Positions 17,117 to 26,199 are shown, counted from the stretch's first letter. The stretch: DNA of 64,000 bases from Granulicella mallensis MP5ACTX8 (GCF_000178955.2 NC_016631.1:3348001-3412000), one strand, 5' to 3'. Translations and numbers: made by a program. The notes: generated by a model from the sequence alone, not told the origin.

Positions 17117-17503
17117 ATGCCCTACCTCCTCAAATCCGAACCTGATAAGTACTCCTTCGACGACCTGCTGCGCGACGGCGAGACCGTCTGGGACGGCATC
17201 AAGAACCCGCAAGCCCTGATCACGCTGCGCAACATGAAGCGCGGCGAAGACTGCATCATCTATCACTCGAACGTCGGCAAGGCCGCAGTGGGCACAGCCA
17301 AGGTCGTCTCCGTCACCACCGACCCCGACAATCCGAAGATCCCCATCGTCCGGCTCAAAGCCGGCAAGCGCCTGAAGAGCGAGAAGCCCCTCGCCGAGAT
17401 TCGCGACGCCTCCGTCTTCCACGGCTCCATCATGTTCCGCCAGTTCCGGCTATCGGTAGTCCCTCTCAGCGACGAGCAGTTCGATTGGCTCGTCCACGGC
17501 TAG
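17117..17503 (+). CDS. EVE-domain protein
   Basis: A 128-aa single EVE domain, a PUA-like fold thought to bind modified bases in DNA or RNA. Characteristic segments are YLLKSEPDKYSFDDLL, WDGIKNPQALITLRNMKRGE and IIYHSNVGKAAVGTAKVVS, which form the modified-base pocket. Stand-alone EVE proteins are widespread in bacteria, and a role in tRNA modification quality control has been proposed. It follows murI after a repeat and is likely a separate unit. Confidence 0.9.
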   Translation: MPYLLKSEPDKYSFDDLLRDGETVWDGIKNPQALITLRNMKRGEDCIIYHSNVGKAAVGTAKVVSVTTDPDNPKIPIVRLKAGKRLKSEKPLAEIRDASVFHGSIMFRQFRLSVVPLSDEQFDWLVHG

Positions 17504-17564
17504 AACATTTTCATAGCCGGCGTGACGAGCCTTCATTTTTTCTCTTTACCCTCCCTAAATCTTG

Positions 17565-17706
17565 TCATCTCGACCGGAGCATGACGGCTTTATGTCATGC
17601 GTAGTGGAGAGACCTGCATTTTGCTCGGGTCAGCAATGCCGCAACGAGCAAAATGCAGGTCTCTCCACTACGGCGGCAAAGAACGCCACCTTCGGTCAAG
17701 ATGACA
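17565..17706. repeat. Hairpin repeat with 27-bp perfect stem
   Basis: Perfect 27-bp inverted arms at 17601-17627 and 17645-17671 (core GTAGTGGAGAGACCTGC) flank a 17-nt loop. Outer parts GTCATCTCGACCGGAG and TTCGGTCAAGATGAC extend the symmetry imperfectly. It lies between the convergent EVE and isoamylase genes, so it may terminate both. A partial relative occurs at 54533. Confidence 0.8.
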
Positions 17707-17736
17707 CCAGTATGGGCAATCAATACATCCCCAAAC

Positions 17737-20052
17737 CTACTTCGCTATCAGCAACAACAACGACTGCCCACACTGCCCATACGTAGTCCCTCCCCCACCG
17801 ATCAGGGTTTCACTCCCAGGAGCAACAAAGGTATTCGCCCCATCGTTCCAATCGCACGTATCCGTCACCCGATACCAGTTCGTTCCGGTGGGAGGCGTCG
17901 GCAACGTGAAGTTGACGCTACCCGACCATCCATTGAAGGCGATATACATCGAGTTGGCATCGCCAAAAGAAGAACCATTGATCGTATAGGCGATCGCATT
18001 ATTGCTGGTGTTGTCCCAGTAACTCGTATCGGCCACCGCACCACTCGGCTCGTACCAGACAAGCTGGCTGGAGGTATACCAGTTCGCCGGCCGCAACGCC
18101 GGATGCGCCTTGCGAAACCCAATGCTTCTCTGGGCAAAGTTGTAGAAGTTCGACTGATCGCTACTCCAGCCATAGTTCAGCCAGTTCGCGGGCGAGTCGA
18201 GATTATAGGCATTGTTATTGCACTGCAGCGTCCGCAGATACTCATCGCCGCCCTGCATCAGGGGCGTTCCCGCCGACAACATCTCGAAGGCCATGCCCGT
18301 CCGCGCAGCACGGCGTTGATCCGCCGCCGCCCCTCCCTGATCCCAGCTATAGTTCGTGCTCGTTCCGCCATCGGACGGCCCATAGGGCCACGCCTGGCTA
18401 TTGCTGGAGCCGTTGCAGGAATAAACATCCTTCAGCGTCAGGCCGTCATGGATATCGATAAAGTTCGTAGAGTTCCAGGGCGCGCGGCCGCTGGCCTGAA
18501 ACAGGTTGGAAGAACCTGAAAAGTCATTCGCATCCTGGCCAATGGAGATCGTCATATTGCCGAGCTCGTTCTGTGCCTGACGCATACTATCCCGGAACAC
18601 CCCATTCCACTCCGACCAGCCCTTCGGAAAGCCGCCAAGCTGATAGGAGTTGCCTCCGATCGCCCAGGGCTCGGCAAAGAGATCGACGCCGCTGCCTCCC
18701 GCCGCCGGGCGCACCGTCAACTCCCGCAAAATGCGATTGACCGCGACGTTCGAGTCCTGGGCGTCGAAGTTATAACCTCCACTCGGGCAGTTCGGAGCCG
18801 CAGCTTCAGCAGCCCCATTCAGGCAGCTATTGGCCAGCACCGAAGCAAGGTCGAAGCGGAAACCGTCCACGCCCATCGTGTTGGTCCAGTAGGCCAGCGA
18901 ATCGACGATCAGGTTCTGAGCCACGGGGTTATAGGTGTTGTAATTACCGCCAACGCCAGTGTTGTCGTAGTAAAACTGATTGCCCGCACTGAGTTCGTAA
19001 TAGGTCGTATTGTCCAGTCCACGCCAGGAAAGGATCGTCGCCGTGGTGGGGTCCGTGCTGCTCCAGGTGCCGCCTTCGGCCGTGTGGTTGTAGACCACGT
19101 CCATGTACACCTTGATGCCCGCATTGTGGAAGGTCTGCACCATCGCCTGGAACTCGGCCGTCGGTCCGCCCGGAGCCTTGTTGTAGGCATAACGGCGATC
19201 CGGCGCAAAGAAATCTTCCGTCGAATATCCCCAGTAGTTCTGGTCTACATCGGAGTTCGGAACGACGTCGTTCTCGTCGTTCTGTGTCTCCTGCACCGGC
19301 AGGAACTCAACAGCGGTAACACCAAGACTCGCCAGATAGCTCGCCTTGAGCCCCGCGCCATAATAGGTGCCCTGATAGGCCGTCGCGATGCTGGGGTCCT
19401 GCTTAGTCAGCCCCCTGACGTTCACCTCGTAGAGAACATCGTCCTTCTGCGCACGTGTCGGCTTGGTGCCGGTGCTCTGCCCGCTAGCCGCCAGCACAAC
19501 TCCCTTGGGAGCATAGGTTCCGCTATCCATCGTCCGATACAAAGATCCGGACGCGAAGATATTGCCGTTCTGGTTCGAAGCATTGAGCGGGTCCTGGCTG
19601 ATCTCCAGCGCATAGGGATCCAGCAGCAGCTTATTCGGATTGAAGCGATTGCCGTTGGCATCGACATCCGAGACAAAACCCGTCGAAGAGCCTTTCGTCC
19701 AACTCGAACTGTAGGGCCAGTTCGGTCCCCAGGCGCGATAACCGTAATAGACCATCCCGGTAATTCCGGCGGACTGAATGGCAGAGACCGGAACCGTTAC
19801 CGCCCAGACTCCACTGCCCGCCGCGCTCAAAACATAGGTCGCCGACTCCTGAACCCCATACCCCGCCGAGTAGAGATAGAGCACCATGCGGGTAGCTTGA
19901 GAGGAATAGACGCGAAAGGTAATGTCGGTCTTGGACGAGTTATAGCTTGCACCGAGGCTCATACTATTGATCGCCGCATGAGCAGGCGTCATCAGGACGG
20001 CGAGGCTGGCGCAGGCCAGCACCAGGGTCACGAAAATCTTCGGGCATTTCAT
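17737..20052 (-). CDS. Secreted isoamylase (GH13 debranching enzyme)
   Basis: A 771-aa isoamylase that cleaves alpha-1,6 branches of glycogen and amylopectin. A 26-aa signal peptide ends at AHA; then an N-terminal beta-sandwich (YSSQATRMVLYLYSAGYG), the GH13 barrel and a C-terminal beta domain. The catalytic residues are D401 (GFRFDLASV), E461 (LFAEPWAIGG) and D536 (FIDIHDGLT). In mature numbering these are D375, E435 and D510, the same numbers published for Pseudomonas amyloderamosa isoamylase, and from memory the sequence is very close throughout. No glycogen gene is adjacent, so it probably works on external glucans. Confidence 0.95.
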   Translation of the reverse strand: MKCPKIFVTLVLACASLAVLMTPAHAAINSMSLGASYNSSKTDITFRVYSSQATRMVLYLYSAGYGVQESATYVLSAAGSGVWAVTVPVSAIQSAGITGMVYYGYRAWGPNWPYSSSWTKGSSTGFVSDVDANGNRFNPNKLLLDPYALEISQDPLNASNQNGNIFASGSLYRTMDSGTYAPKGVVLAASGQSTGTKPTRAQKDDVLYEVNVRGLTKQDPSIATAYQGTYYGAGLKASYLASLGVTAVEFLPVQETQNDENDVVPNSDVDQNYWGYSTEDFFAPDRRYAYNKAPGGPTAEFQAMVQTFHNAGIKVYMDVVYNHTAEGGTWSSTDPTTATILSWRGLDNTTYYELSAGNQFYYDNTGVGGNYNTYNPVAQNLIVDSLAYWTNTMGVDGFRFDLASVLANSCLNGAAEAAAPNCPSGGYNFDAQDSNVAVNRILRELTVRPAAGGSGVDLFAEPWAIGGNSYQLGGFPKGWSEWNGVFRDSMRQAQNELGNMTISIGQDANDFSGSSNLFQASGRAPWNSTNFIDIHDGLTLKDVYSCNGSSNSQAWPYGPSDGGTSTNYSWDQGGAAADQRRAARTGMAFEMLSAGTPLMQGGDEYLRTLQCNNNAYNLDSPANWLNYGWSSDQSNFYNFAQRSIGFRKAHPALRPANWYTSSQLVWYEPSGAVADTSYWDNTSNNAIAYTINGSSFGDANSMYIAFNGWSGSVNFTLPTPPTGTNWYRVTDTCDWNDGANTFVAPGSETLIGGGGTTYGQCGQSLLLLIAK

Positions 20053-20397
20053 TTTTATCTATCTCCGTAAGCATGTGGTGGGGACTTCAACCACGCCGCA
20101 CACACTGGAAGAACGGCCGGCATCAGCGCAATCTTTTCGCTCCCTTTTATGGCTCATTTTTTCATCAACAGACAAATCCCCTGTGTTCAAGCACTTGCAG
20201 CTTGTTTACCGCCCGGTGTACGGCTTCAGATAACGGCAAAGAATTCAGCCAAAGAACGTAAAGAAGAAACGCAAACCTTGCCGCGGCTTCATAACGTGAA
20301 GCCTGCTTCCTCCCTGGACCTGCCTCCGAACGCTGCTCTCAGGCCGCCAAACTGCTATTCTTAGCCTCGGTTAAGTTCACCAAGGAGTCTGAAGTAC
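20053..20397. other. Divergent spacer between isoamylase and fabI
   Basis: 345 bp without a supported gene. It should hold the promoters for both divergent genes. I see no convincing sigma-70 pair, riboswitch or large inverted repeat. AAGGAG at 20382-20387 is the fabI ribosome-binding site. Confidence 0.5.
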
Positions 20398-21174
20398 ATG
20401 ATCGACATGAAGGGTAAAGTGGCCGTTGTCTTCGGCCTCGCCAACAAACGCAGCATCGCCTATGCCATCGCCGAAAAGCTCGCCGCCGCCGGAGCCACTC
20501 TCGTTCTGGGTTACCAGTCGGACCGCCTGAAGAAGGAAGCCGACGAGCTGATCGAGAGCCTCGGCCAGACCGGCACCGGCCGTACCATCCAGTGCGATGT
20601 CTCGCGAGATGAAGAGATCGACAAGGCCTTTGCAGAGATCAAAGCTGCCTATCCGGCCGTCCACACCATCATCCACTCGGTCGCCTTCGCCCCCGCGGAC
20701 GCCATCAAGAACGACTTCCTCGAGACCAAGCGCGAAGACTTCCGCATCGCACACGACGTCAGCGTCTACTCCCTGATCGCCATCGCGCGCAGCGCAGCCC
20801 CCCTGATGACCGAGGGCGGCTCGATCCTGACGCTCACCTACTACGGCAGCGAAAAGGTCTTCCCAAACTACAACGTGATGGGCGTCGCCAAGGCCGCGCT
20901 CGAAGCCACGGTGCGCTACCTCGCCGCCTCGCTCGGCAACAAGGGCATCCGCGTCAACGCCGTCTCCGCCGGCCCGATCAAGACCCTGGCCGCACGCGGC
21001 ATCGGCGACTTCAACACCATCCTGGACGCCGTTACCCAGCGTGCTCCTCTGCATCGCAACGTTGAACAAGCCGAGGTAGGCAACACAGCGTTGTTCCTCT
21101 CCAGCGACTTGGCCAGCGGCATTACGGGCGAGATCACTTACGTGGATTGCGGCTTCAACATCACCGGAATCTAG
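20398..21174 (+). CDS. fabI: Enoyl-[acyl-carrier-protein] reductase FabI
   Basis: FabI performs the last NAD(P)H-dependent reduction in each fatty-acid elongation cycle and is the triclosan target. It is a 258-aa short-chain dehydrogenase with nucleotide-binding VVFGLANKRSIAYAIAEKLA and the FabI-type Y-x6-K catalytic pair Y158/K165 (NYNVMGVAKAALE), plus Y148 in LTYYGSEK. The start at 20398 is supported by AAGGAG 10 nt upstream. No other fab gene is adjacent. A large repeat carrying an IS30 insertion follows. Confidence 0.96.
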   Translation: MIDMKGKVAVVFGLANKRSIAYAIAEKLAAAGATLVLGYQSDRLKKEADELIESLGQTGTGRTIQCDVSRDEEIDKAFAEIKAAYPAVHTIIHSVAFAPADAIKNDFLETKREDFRIAHDVSVYSLIAIARSAAPLMTEGGSILTLTYYGSEKVFPNYNVMGVAKAALEATVRYLAASLGNKGIRVNAVSAGPIKTLAARGIGDFNTILDAVTQRAPLHRNVEQAEVGNTALFLSSDLASGITGEITYVDCGFNITGI

Positions 21175-21180
21175 AAGCTC

Positions 21181-21433
21181 TTGCCGTGGGCTTTGGCCGT
21201 TGCTTTTGCTGTTGCCTTTCTAGTTGTCATTCCCGCAGGGAATCTGCTTCTGCTTTTGTCGTTGCCTTTGCTTTTGCCGTTGCTCTTGCTTTTCTGGTTG
21301 TCATTCCGAGGCGCAGCCGAGGAACCTGCTTCCTCCCGTTCTTCGTTGGTACCCCGAAGAAACACAAGCAAAAGAACCTGCTTTCCCCCGCTTTTCACCT
21401 GTACCAACACAGGCAAAAGCGGGAGAAAGCAGC
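21181..21433 (+). repeat. REP-type repeat, left part, split by IS30 element
   Basis: Two successive units (GTCATTCCCGCAGGGAATC, then GTCATTCCGAGGCGCAGCC) with TTTGCCGTTGC-like hexamers between them. The downstream arm of the hairpin is displaced to 22582-22625 by the IS30 insertion. Joining the flanks restores AGAAAGCAGGTTCCTCAC, nearly identical to AGAAAGCAGATTCCTCAC of the intact copy at 25771. Confidence 0.8.
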
Positions 21434-22581
21434 TTGGATTCAAGCCCCAAGTGCAACATTTGTGAACATACCAGGATTTTGCCAGAACTCAACGAAGTCG
21501 AAGGCTCCTTCTGGGAGGAAGAGTTCAGCTGGAGCTCGTTTTCCGAGTGATTTTCGGATGCGAGCATTCATGAGCATGGCGATATCGTCGAGCTGCTGTT
21601 GTGAGAAGTGACCGAGGTCTTGTCCCTTGGGCAGGAACTGTCGGAGCAGGCCGTTGGTGTTTTCGTTGATGCCGCGCTCCCATGGCGAGTGGGGATGGGC
21701 GAAGTAGACCTCGATGCCAGTCTGCTGTTCCAGCCACTTGTGCTGGGCCATCTCTCGTCCCTGATCGTAGGTCATGGAACGGCGCATCTGGGAGGCGAAG
21801 CGGTTGAGGATGCGGGCGAAGCCTTCCGCGCAGGTCTTTGCCGAGCCGTCTTCGAGCTTGACCAGGGCGAGGAATAGCGTGGTTCGCTCCACCAGCACTC
21901 CGACGCGGGACTGGTTGAGTCTGCCCTTGATCAGGTCTCCTTCCCAGTGTCCCGGGACCAGGCGAAGCCCCACCTCCTCGGGCCGCTGGTCGATGAGCTT
22001 GATGGGGTCGATGAAGTGACGGCGGTTGGGGTCCACAGCGGCCTTGGAGCGCGATCTGCGGCTCATCCGGCGGCGGCGCAGCATCGTCATCACGCGGGCG
22101 CGGAGTTCTCCCCGTGGCATGGCGTAGAGCGCGGTGTAGATGGTCTCGTGCGACAGACGCACCGGATCGGGCATACGCCTGAGTGTGAACCCAACCTGCT
22201 CCGGACTCAAGCCCCGGCCAAGCTCGGCCACGACAAGGTCCCACACGAGGGTGCCTGGAACCAGTTTGCGCGCAACCCGCGGCATGCGCTGCAACCTTCG
22301 GGCACGTCGATCTGCCGTCACCGCAGAATAGCCTCCGGCGATAAACCGGCGACCGCCCTTCGGACTAGGCTGCGCAACGTGCCAGCCATTACGACCCATC
22401 TCCCGGGTGACCGTGGACCGCGCCCGTTGGAGGCCGGCGGCTATCGCCGCCGGCCTCCAACCCATCGATAACTGCGTCTGCAGAAGACAGCGCTCCTCCA
22501 TAGAAAACTGCTTGTACGTTCGACCCATGCAACATCTTCCTCCTTAGAAAAGAAAATGTTGCACTTCCAGTTTGAATCCAA
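21434..22581 (-). mobile_element. IS30-family insertion sequence
   Basis: A complete element of about 1.15 kb. Its ends are imperfect inverted repeats: TTGGATTCAAGCCCCAAGTG at 21434 and, on the other strand, TTGGATTCAAACTGGAAGTG reading in from 22581; both continue into CAACATTT. It carries one intact transposase gene on minus. The match of the ends may extend 2 bp outward (GC), so the target duplication is ambiguous (1-3 bp). It interrupts a REP-type hairpin. Intact ends and open frame suggest a recent insertion. Confidence 0.92.
21440..22528 (-). CDS. IS30-family DDE transposase
   Basis: A 362-aa transposase. The N-terminal helix-turn-helix region (FSMEERCLLQTQLSMGWRP ... RARSTVTREMGRN) is typical of IS30. 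The DDE catalytic core is complete: D in VPGHWEGDLIKG, D in SMTYDQGREMAQH and E in HSPWERGINENTNGLLRQF. The stop lies inside the left terminal repeat, as is common in compact IS elements. No frameshift or truncation is seen. Confidence 0.95.
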   Translation of the reverse strand: MGRTYKQFSMEERCLLQTQLSMGWRPAAIAAGLQRARSTVTREMGRNGWHVAQPSPKGGRRFIAGGYSAVTADRRARRLQRMPRVARKLVPGTLVWDLVVAELGRGLSPEQVGFTLRRMPDPVRLSHETIYTALYAMPRGELRARVMTMLRRRRMSRRSRSKAAVDPNRRHFIDPIKLIDQRPEEVGLRLVPGHWEGDLIKGRLNQSRVGVLVERTTLFLALVKLEDGSAKTCAEGFARILNRFASQMRRSMTYDQGREMAQHKWLEQQTGIEVYFAHPHSPWERGINENTNGLLRQFLPKGQDLGHFSQQQLDDIAMLMNARIRKSLGKRAPAELFLPEGAFDFVEFWQNPGMFTNVALGA

Positions 22582-22625
22582 GCAGGTTCCTCACTTCGCT
22601 CGGAATGACAACTAGAAAAACAACA
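22582..22625 (+). repeat. REP-type repeat, right part displaced by IS30
   Basis: AGGTTCCTCACTTCGCTCGG followed by AATGACAACTAG is the inverted downstream arm of the repeat beginning at 21181. It is the mate of GTCATTCCGAGGCGC near 21300. Confidence 0.8.
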
Positions 22626-22629
22626 GCCC

Positions 22630-24456
22630 TTACCCCAGCTTCTCCGTCAACTCCGCCCACCGCTCATACACCGTATCGTGCTCAGCCTGCGCCGCTTCCA
22701 TCTCCGCTAACGCAGCCGTAAGCGCCGCGGCATCGGTAGCCACCGCCGGCTCAGCCAGGCGATCATGCGCCGCGGCCATACGAGCATCGGCCGCATCCAC
22801 CCGCGCCTCGATCCCATCGAACTCGCGCTGCTCCAGGTACGAGAGCTTCTTCTTCCCTCCCGAAGCCGCTCCCCCACGCTTGGACTCAGTACTCGCTGTC
22901 TCCTGTTTGCTGTTCCCTTCTTCCTGCTCTTTCCACTCTTCCCACTGCGAGTAGTCGGCAAAGATCCGCGACCTGCCCTTGCCATCCAGGCCCAGCACCG
23001 TATTCGACACGCGATCCAGCATGTAGCGATCGTGCGTCACCAGCACCAGCGCACCCTTGAACTCCAGCAACGACTCTTCCAGAATCTCCAGCGTAGGAAT
23101 ATCGAGATCGTTCGTCGGCTCGTCGAGCATCAGGACATCGGCGGGCTGCAGCATCAACCGCGCAATCAACACGCGTGCCCGCTCGCCGCCGCTCAGCCGA
23201 TCGACCGGCTGATTCAACTGATCGCCCGAGAACAGGAACTTCGCCGCATAACTCGCCACATGCACGACGCGATCCTGGTAGACCACCGAATCGGAGTCCG
23301 GCGCGAGCGAGCGCCGCAGCGTCAGCGAAGGGTCGATCTCGCGCATCTGCGAGAAGTAAACGATGCGCAGTGCATTCGCCCGCTTCACCGTACCCGCACT
23401 CACCGGCAGCTCGCCCGACATTGCCCGCAGGATCGTCGTCTTGCCGCTGCCGTTCGGGCCCACGAGCCCGAGCTTCATCCCGTTGGTCAGGCCAAAGTTC
23501 ACCCCGCCGACGATCTCTCGCCCGCCCAGCGTAATCGAAACACCTTCCATCTCGATGAGCCGCTTGGTCTGCCGGTCGGTCGCCGCAAACTCGATGCCCG
23601 CCGACGACGTGCGCGTGCGCGCATCCACCTCGGCCAGCTTGCCGATCAGCTCATGAGCGTTGTCGATGCGGGCCTTGGCCTTGGTCGCACGGGCCTTCGG
23701 TCCGCGCCGCAGCCAATCGATCTCCGTCTTCACCCGGTTCCGCAGGCCCTCCTGCATCTTCGTCTGCGACTCCATGTACTGCTCCCGGCCCTCCAGGAAC
23801 TTCGAGTACGTCCCGCGCACGCGCAGCACACCCTCCGCATAGACCCGGCTAAGCTCGACAACCTCGCTCGCGGCATTCTCCAGAAAGTAGCGATCATGCG
23901 TCACCACCACGCTGGCGAAGTTCGCCCCGCGCAGCATGGCCTCCAGCCACTCAATTCCTTCGAGATCAAGATGGTTCGTCGGCTCGTCAAGCAGCAGCAC
24001 ATCGGGCTGCGTCACCATGGCCTCGGCGATAGCCAGGCGCTTCTTCCAGCCACCGCTCAGGCTCGCGGCCTCGGCGTCCATACGCACGTGGCTGTCCGCT
24101 CCATCGTCGGCAAATCCTGCGCGCCCCAGCGTCTCACGCAGTCGCTGTTCGTGCTCATTGTCCGGCACATGCGCGCGCTGCAGCGCCTTCTCCACCACGC
24201 TGCGCACGGTCGCGCCCTTGGCAAACTCGGAGATCTGCCGCACATAACCCACACGCGCGCGCTTGCGCACGGCCAGTTCGCCTGTGTCGGGTTCTATATC
24301 CCCCGCCAGCACAGCAAGCAGGGTAGACTTACCAGCCCCATTCGGCCCAATGAGCCCAATGCGGTCGCCGTCGTTTACGGCAAAAGAGATCTTTTCAAAG
24401 AGGGGCGTCGCGCCAAAGCGTTTCGACACGCCCTGAGCATTCAAAATCGGCGGCAT
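22630..24456 (-). CDS. uup: ABC-F family ATPase, Uup-like
   Basis: A 608-aa soluble protein with two ABC ATPase domains and no membrane segment. The first domain has Walker A GPNGAGKST, signature SLSGGWKKRLA and Walker B VLLLDEPTNHLD; the second has GPNGSGKTT, RLSGGERARV and VLMLDEPTNDLD. A charged linker joins them, and a C-terminal coiled-coil tail (about the last 80 residues) is diagnostic of Uup, which acts on ribosomes and DNA intermediates. I chose the ATG at 24456 (MPPILNAQGVSKRFG); the frame extends to 24519 without support. Confidence 0.9.
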   Translation of the reverse strand: MPPILNAQGVSKRFGATPLFEKISFAVNDGDRIGLIGPNGAGKSTLLAVLAGDIEPDTGELAVRKRARVGYVRQISEFAKGATVRSVVEKALQRAHVPDNEHEQRLRETLGRAGFADDGADSHVRMDAEAASLSGGWKKRLAIAEAMVTQPDVLLLDEPTNHLDLEGIEWLEAMLRGANFASVVVTHDRYFLENAASEVVELSRVYAEGVLRVRGTYSKFLEGREQYMESQTKMQEGLRNRVKTEIDWLRRGPKARATKAKARIDNAHELIGKLAEVDARTRTSSAGIEFAATDRQTKRLIEMEGVSITLGGREIVGGVNFGLTNGMKLGLVGPNGSGKTTILRAMSGELPVSAGTVKRANALRIVYFSQMREIDPSLTLRRSLAPDSDSVVYQDRVVHVASYAAKFLFSGDQLNQPVDRLSGGERARVLIARLMLQPADVLMLDEPTNDLDIPTLEILEESLLEFKGALVLVTHDRYMLDRVSNTVLGLDGKGRSRIFADYSQWEEWKEQEEGNSKQETASTESKRGGAASGGKKKLSYLEQREFDGIEARVDAADARMAAAHDRLAEPAVATDAAALTAALAEMEAAQAEHDTVYERWAELTEKLG

Positions 24457-24603
24457 ATCTACCAGTTTACCGGTCGCCGCTCCTGTATTACTTTTCCGTG
24501 ACGAAACCGTTATCCACAACGACGAAAATCCATTGGACAGTCCGAAACACAGGCTCTACCCTGCTCGCAGTTTCAGGTTTCACCAACCAGAATCGAGGCT
24601 CCT

Positions 24604-25584
24604 GTGAAGTACACGCCTTTCCGCATCGTCCTGCTCTCCCTCGCCGCCACCCTCCTAACCAGCGCAGCCCACTCCCAGACGATCATTACCGAACCCGACC
24701 AGGGCTTTACGCCGATCTACAACTTCATCAACACCGCCACCAAGACGCTCGACATGACCATGTACGAGCTCGTCGACACGACGGCAGAGAAAGATCTCGC
24801 AGCGCTCGCAAAGAAGGCTGTTACCGTCCGCGTCATTCTCGACCAGAACCTCGAGAAGAGCAGCAACACCACGGCCTATAACTACCTCAACGAAAACGGC
24901 GTCTCGGTCCACTGGGCGAACCCGACCTACTCCGCGACCCACCAGAAGACCATCACCGTCGACGGCGATTCTTCGATGATCCTCACGGCAAACCTCACCA
25001 GTGAGTACTACTCGACCACCCGCGACTTTGCCGTCATCGACACCAACCAGACCAACGTCGCCGCCATCGAGAAGGTCTTCAATGCCGACTTCACCAACGC
25101 CACCGTCACTCCCAGCACGGCCTACAGCCTCATCTGGAGCCCGACCGATTCCAGCACCGATCTGGTGGCCATCATCAATGGCGCCACGCAGAGCCTGACC
25201 GTCGAAAACGAAGAGATGAGCGACTCCACCATCGTCACCGCACTGGAAAACGCAGCCAAGCGCGGCGTCGTCGTAAAGATCATCATGACCAATGACGACA
25301 ACGAGTACGAGAGCGAGTTCAACGCACTCCACAAGGCCGGCGTACAGATCCGCACCTACAAGGACACCTCCACGACGCTCTACATCCACGCCAAGGTCAT
25401 CCTCGCCGACTACGGCGTTAGCGGCGCGGAAAAGATCTTCGTCGGCTCGGAGAACTTCTCCGTCGCCTCCCTCACGAAGAATCGCGAACTGGGCCTGACG
25501 ATGGCCACAGCCTCCATCCTCGAAACCTTCAACACCGTGCTCACCAGCGACTTCACCGGCGGCACAGCCTGGACCACAACCTAG
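24604..25584 (+). CDS. Secreted phospholipase D-fold protein
   Basis: A 326-aa protein with a signal peptide (FRIVLLSLAATLLTSAAHS). Two PLD phosphodiesterase motifs are intact: H113-x-K115-x4-D120 (THQKTITVD) and H262-x-K264-x4-D269 (IHAKVILAD), followed by GSENFS. The paired motifs allow a complete active site in one chain. Family members include phospholipases, nucleases and transphosphatidylases; the exported location favours an envelope or extracellular substrate. The start is GTG with GAGG upstream. It begins about 150 nt from the divergent uup start. Confidence 0.88.
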   Translation: MKYTPFRIVLLSLAATLLTSAAHSQTIITEPDQGFTPIYNFINTATKTLDMTMYELVDTTAEKDLAALAKKAVTVRVILDQNLEKSSNTTAYNYLNENGVSVHWANPTYSATHQKTITVDGDSSMILTANLTSEYYSTTRDFAVIDTNQTNVAAIEKVFNADFTNATVTPSTAYSLIWSPTDSSTDLVAIINGATQSLTVENEEMSDSTIVTALENAAKRGVVVKIIMTNDDNEYESEFNALHKAGVQIRTYKDTSTTLYIHAKVILADYGVSGAEKIFVGSENFSVASLTKNRELGLTMATASILETFNTVLTSDFTGGTAWTTT

Positions 25585-25611
25585 AACGATTCTTCCCTGT
25601 TGGCTGAAATT

Positions 25612-25812
25612 TTGTTTTTCTTGTTGTTGCCTTTCTTGTTGTCATTCCCGCAGGGAATCTGCTTTTGCTTTTGTCGTTGCCTTTGCTTTTGTCGTTGCCT
25701 TTGCTTTTCTAGTTGTCATTCCGAGCGAAGTGAGGAACCTGCTTTCTTCGGGGTACGAACGAAGAACGGGAGAAAGCAGATTCCTCACTCCGCTCGGAAT
25801 GACAACAAAAAA
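25612..25812 (+). repeat. REP-type repeat with hexamer tract and hairpin
   Basis: Two units (GTCATTCCCGCAGGGAATC and GTCATTCCGAGCGAAG) joined by TTTGTCGTTGCC hexamers. The second forms a hairpin with 36-nt arms at 25712-25747 and 25771-25806 (two mismatches) around a 23-nt loop. It is the intact counterpart of the copy broken by IS30. Confidence 0.85.
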
Positions 25813-25817
25813 ACAAA

Positions 25818-25849
25818 AAATGCCCCAACCAAAACAGCTTGGGGCATTT
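25818..25849. terminator. Bidirectional intrinsic terminator
   Basis: Perfect 11-bp stem AAATGCCCCAA/TTGGGGCATTT with a 10-nt loop, flanked by an A-run on the left and T-rich sequence on the right. It sits between the convergent PLD-fold gene and the 102-aa gene and can serve both. Confidence 0.8.
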
Positions 25850-25867
25850 CTGACTAAAATTACCGCT

Positions 25868-26176
25868 CTACTCCAGATCGAAATCCCGCATCGGCCTCTC
25901 GCCCAGCGGCGACTCCTTGGCTTTCTTCACGGCCTCGGCAAACCGCTTCGCCATCAGGTCGTCCTTGTTCTTCTCCGCCTGCACCGACTGCGCGAAGAGC
26001 GATTCCCTGCGGGCATCCGATTCCTTCAGCGCCTTGGCTGCAGCGCCGAAGTCCTCAAATGTCTTCTTGCGCTGGGCTGACGTATGCGCAATCACCGAGC
26101 GCGTCACCGGATCGATCTTCAAGATTCCACTGCAGTCCGGACACGTCACTTCAAACGGCTGATCGCTCAATCCCAT
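25868..26176 (-). CDS. Small protein with a single CxxC motif
   Basis: A 102-aa protein beginning MGLSDQPFEVTCPDCSGILKID, where VTCPDCSG supplies one CxxC pair; the second pair of a normal zinc ribbon is absent. The rest is a highly charged helix (RKKTFEDFGAAAKALKE ... LMAKRFAEAVKKAKES). The fold resembles small acidobacterial zinc-finger-like hypotheticals. I set the start at 26176 because upstream in-frame sequence overlaps the next gene. It ends 18 nt from a terminator hairpin. Function unknown. Confidence 0.65.
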   Translation of the reverse strand: MGLSDQPFEVTCPDCSGILKIDPVTRSVIAHTSAQRKKTFEDFGAAAKALKESDARRESLFAQSVQAEKNKDDLMAKRFAEAVKKAKESPLGERPMRDFDLE

Positions 26177-26199
26177 CACAAAACACCTCGATGGACATT

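Noticed and set aside
22765..24501. Long plus-strand ORF (578 aa) opposite the ABC-F gene
   Set aside because: Arg/His/Gln-rich shadow composition with no domain; the minus-strand ABC-F frame is certain.
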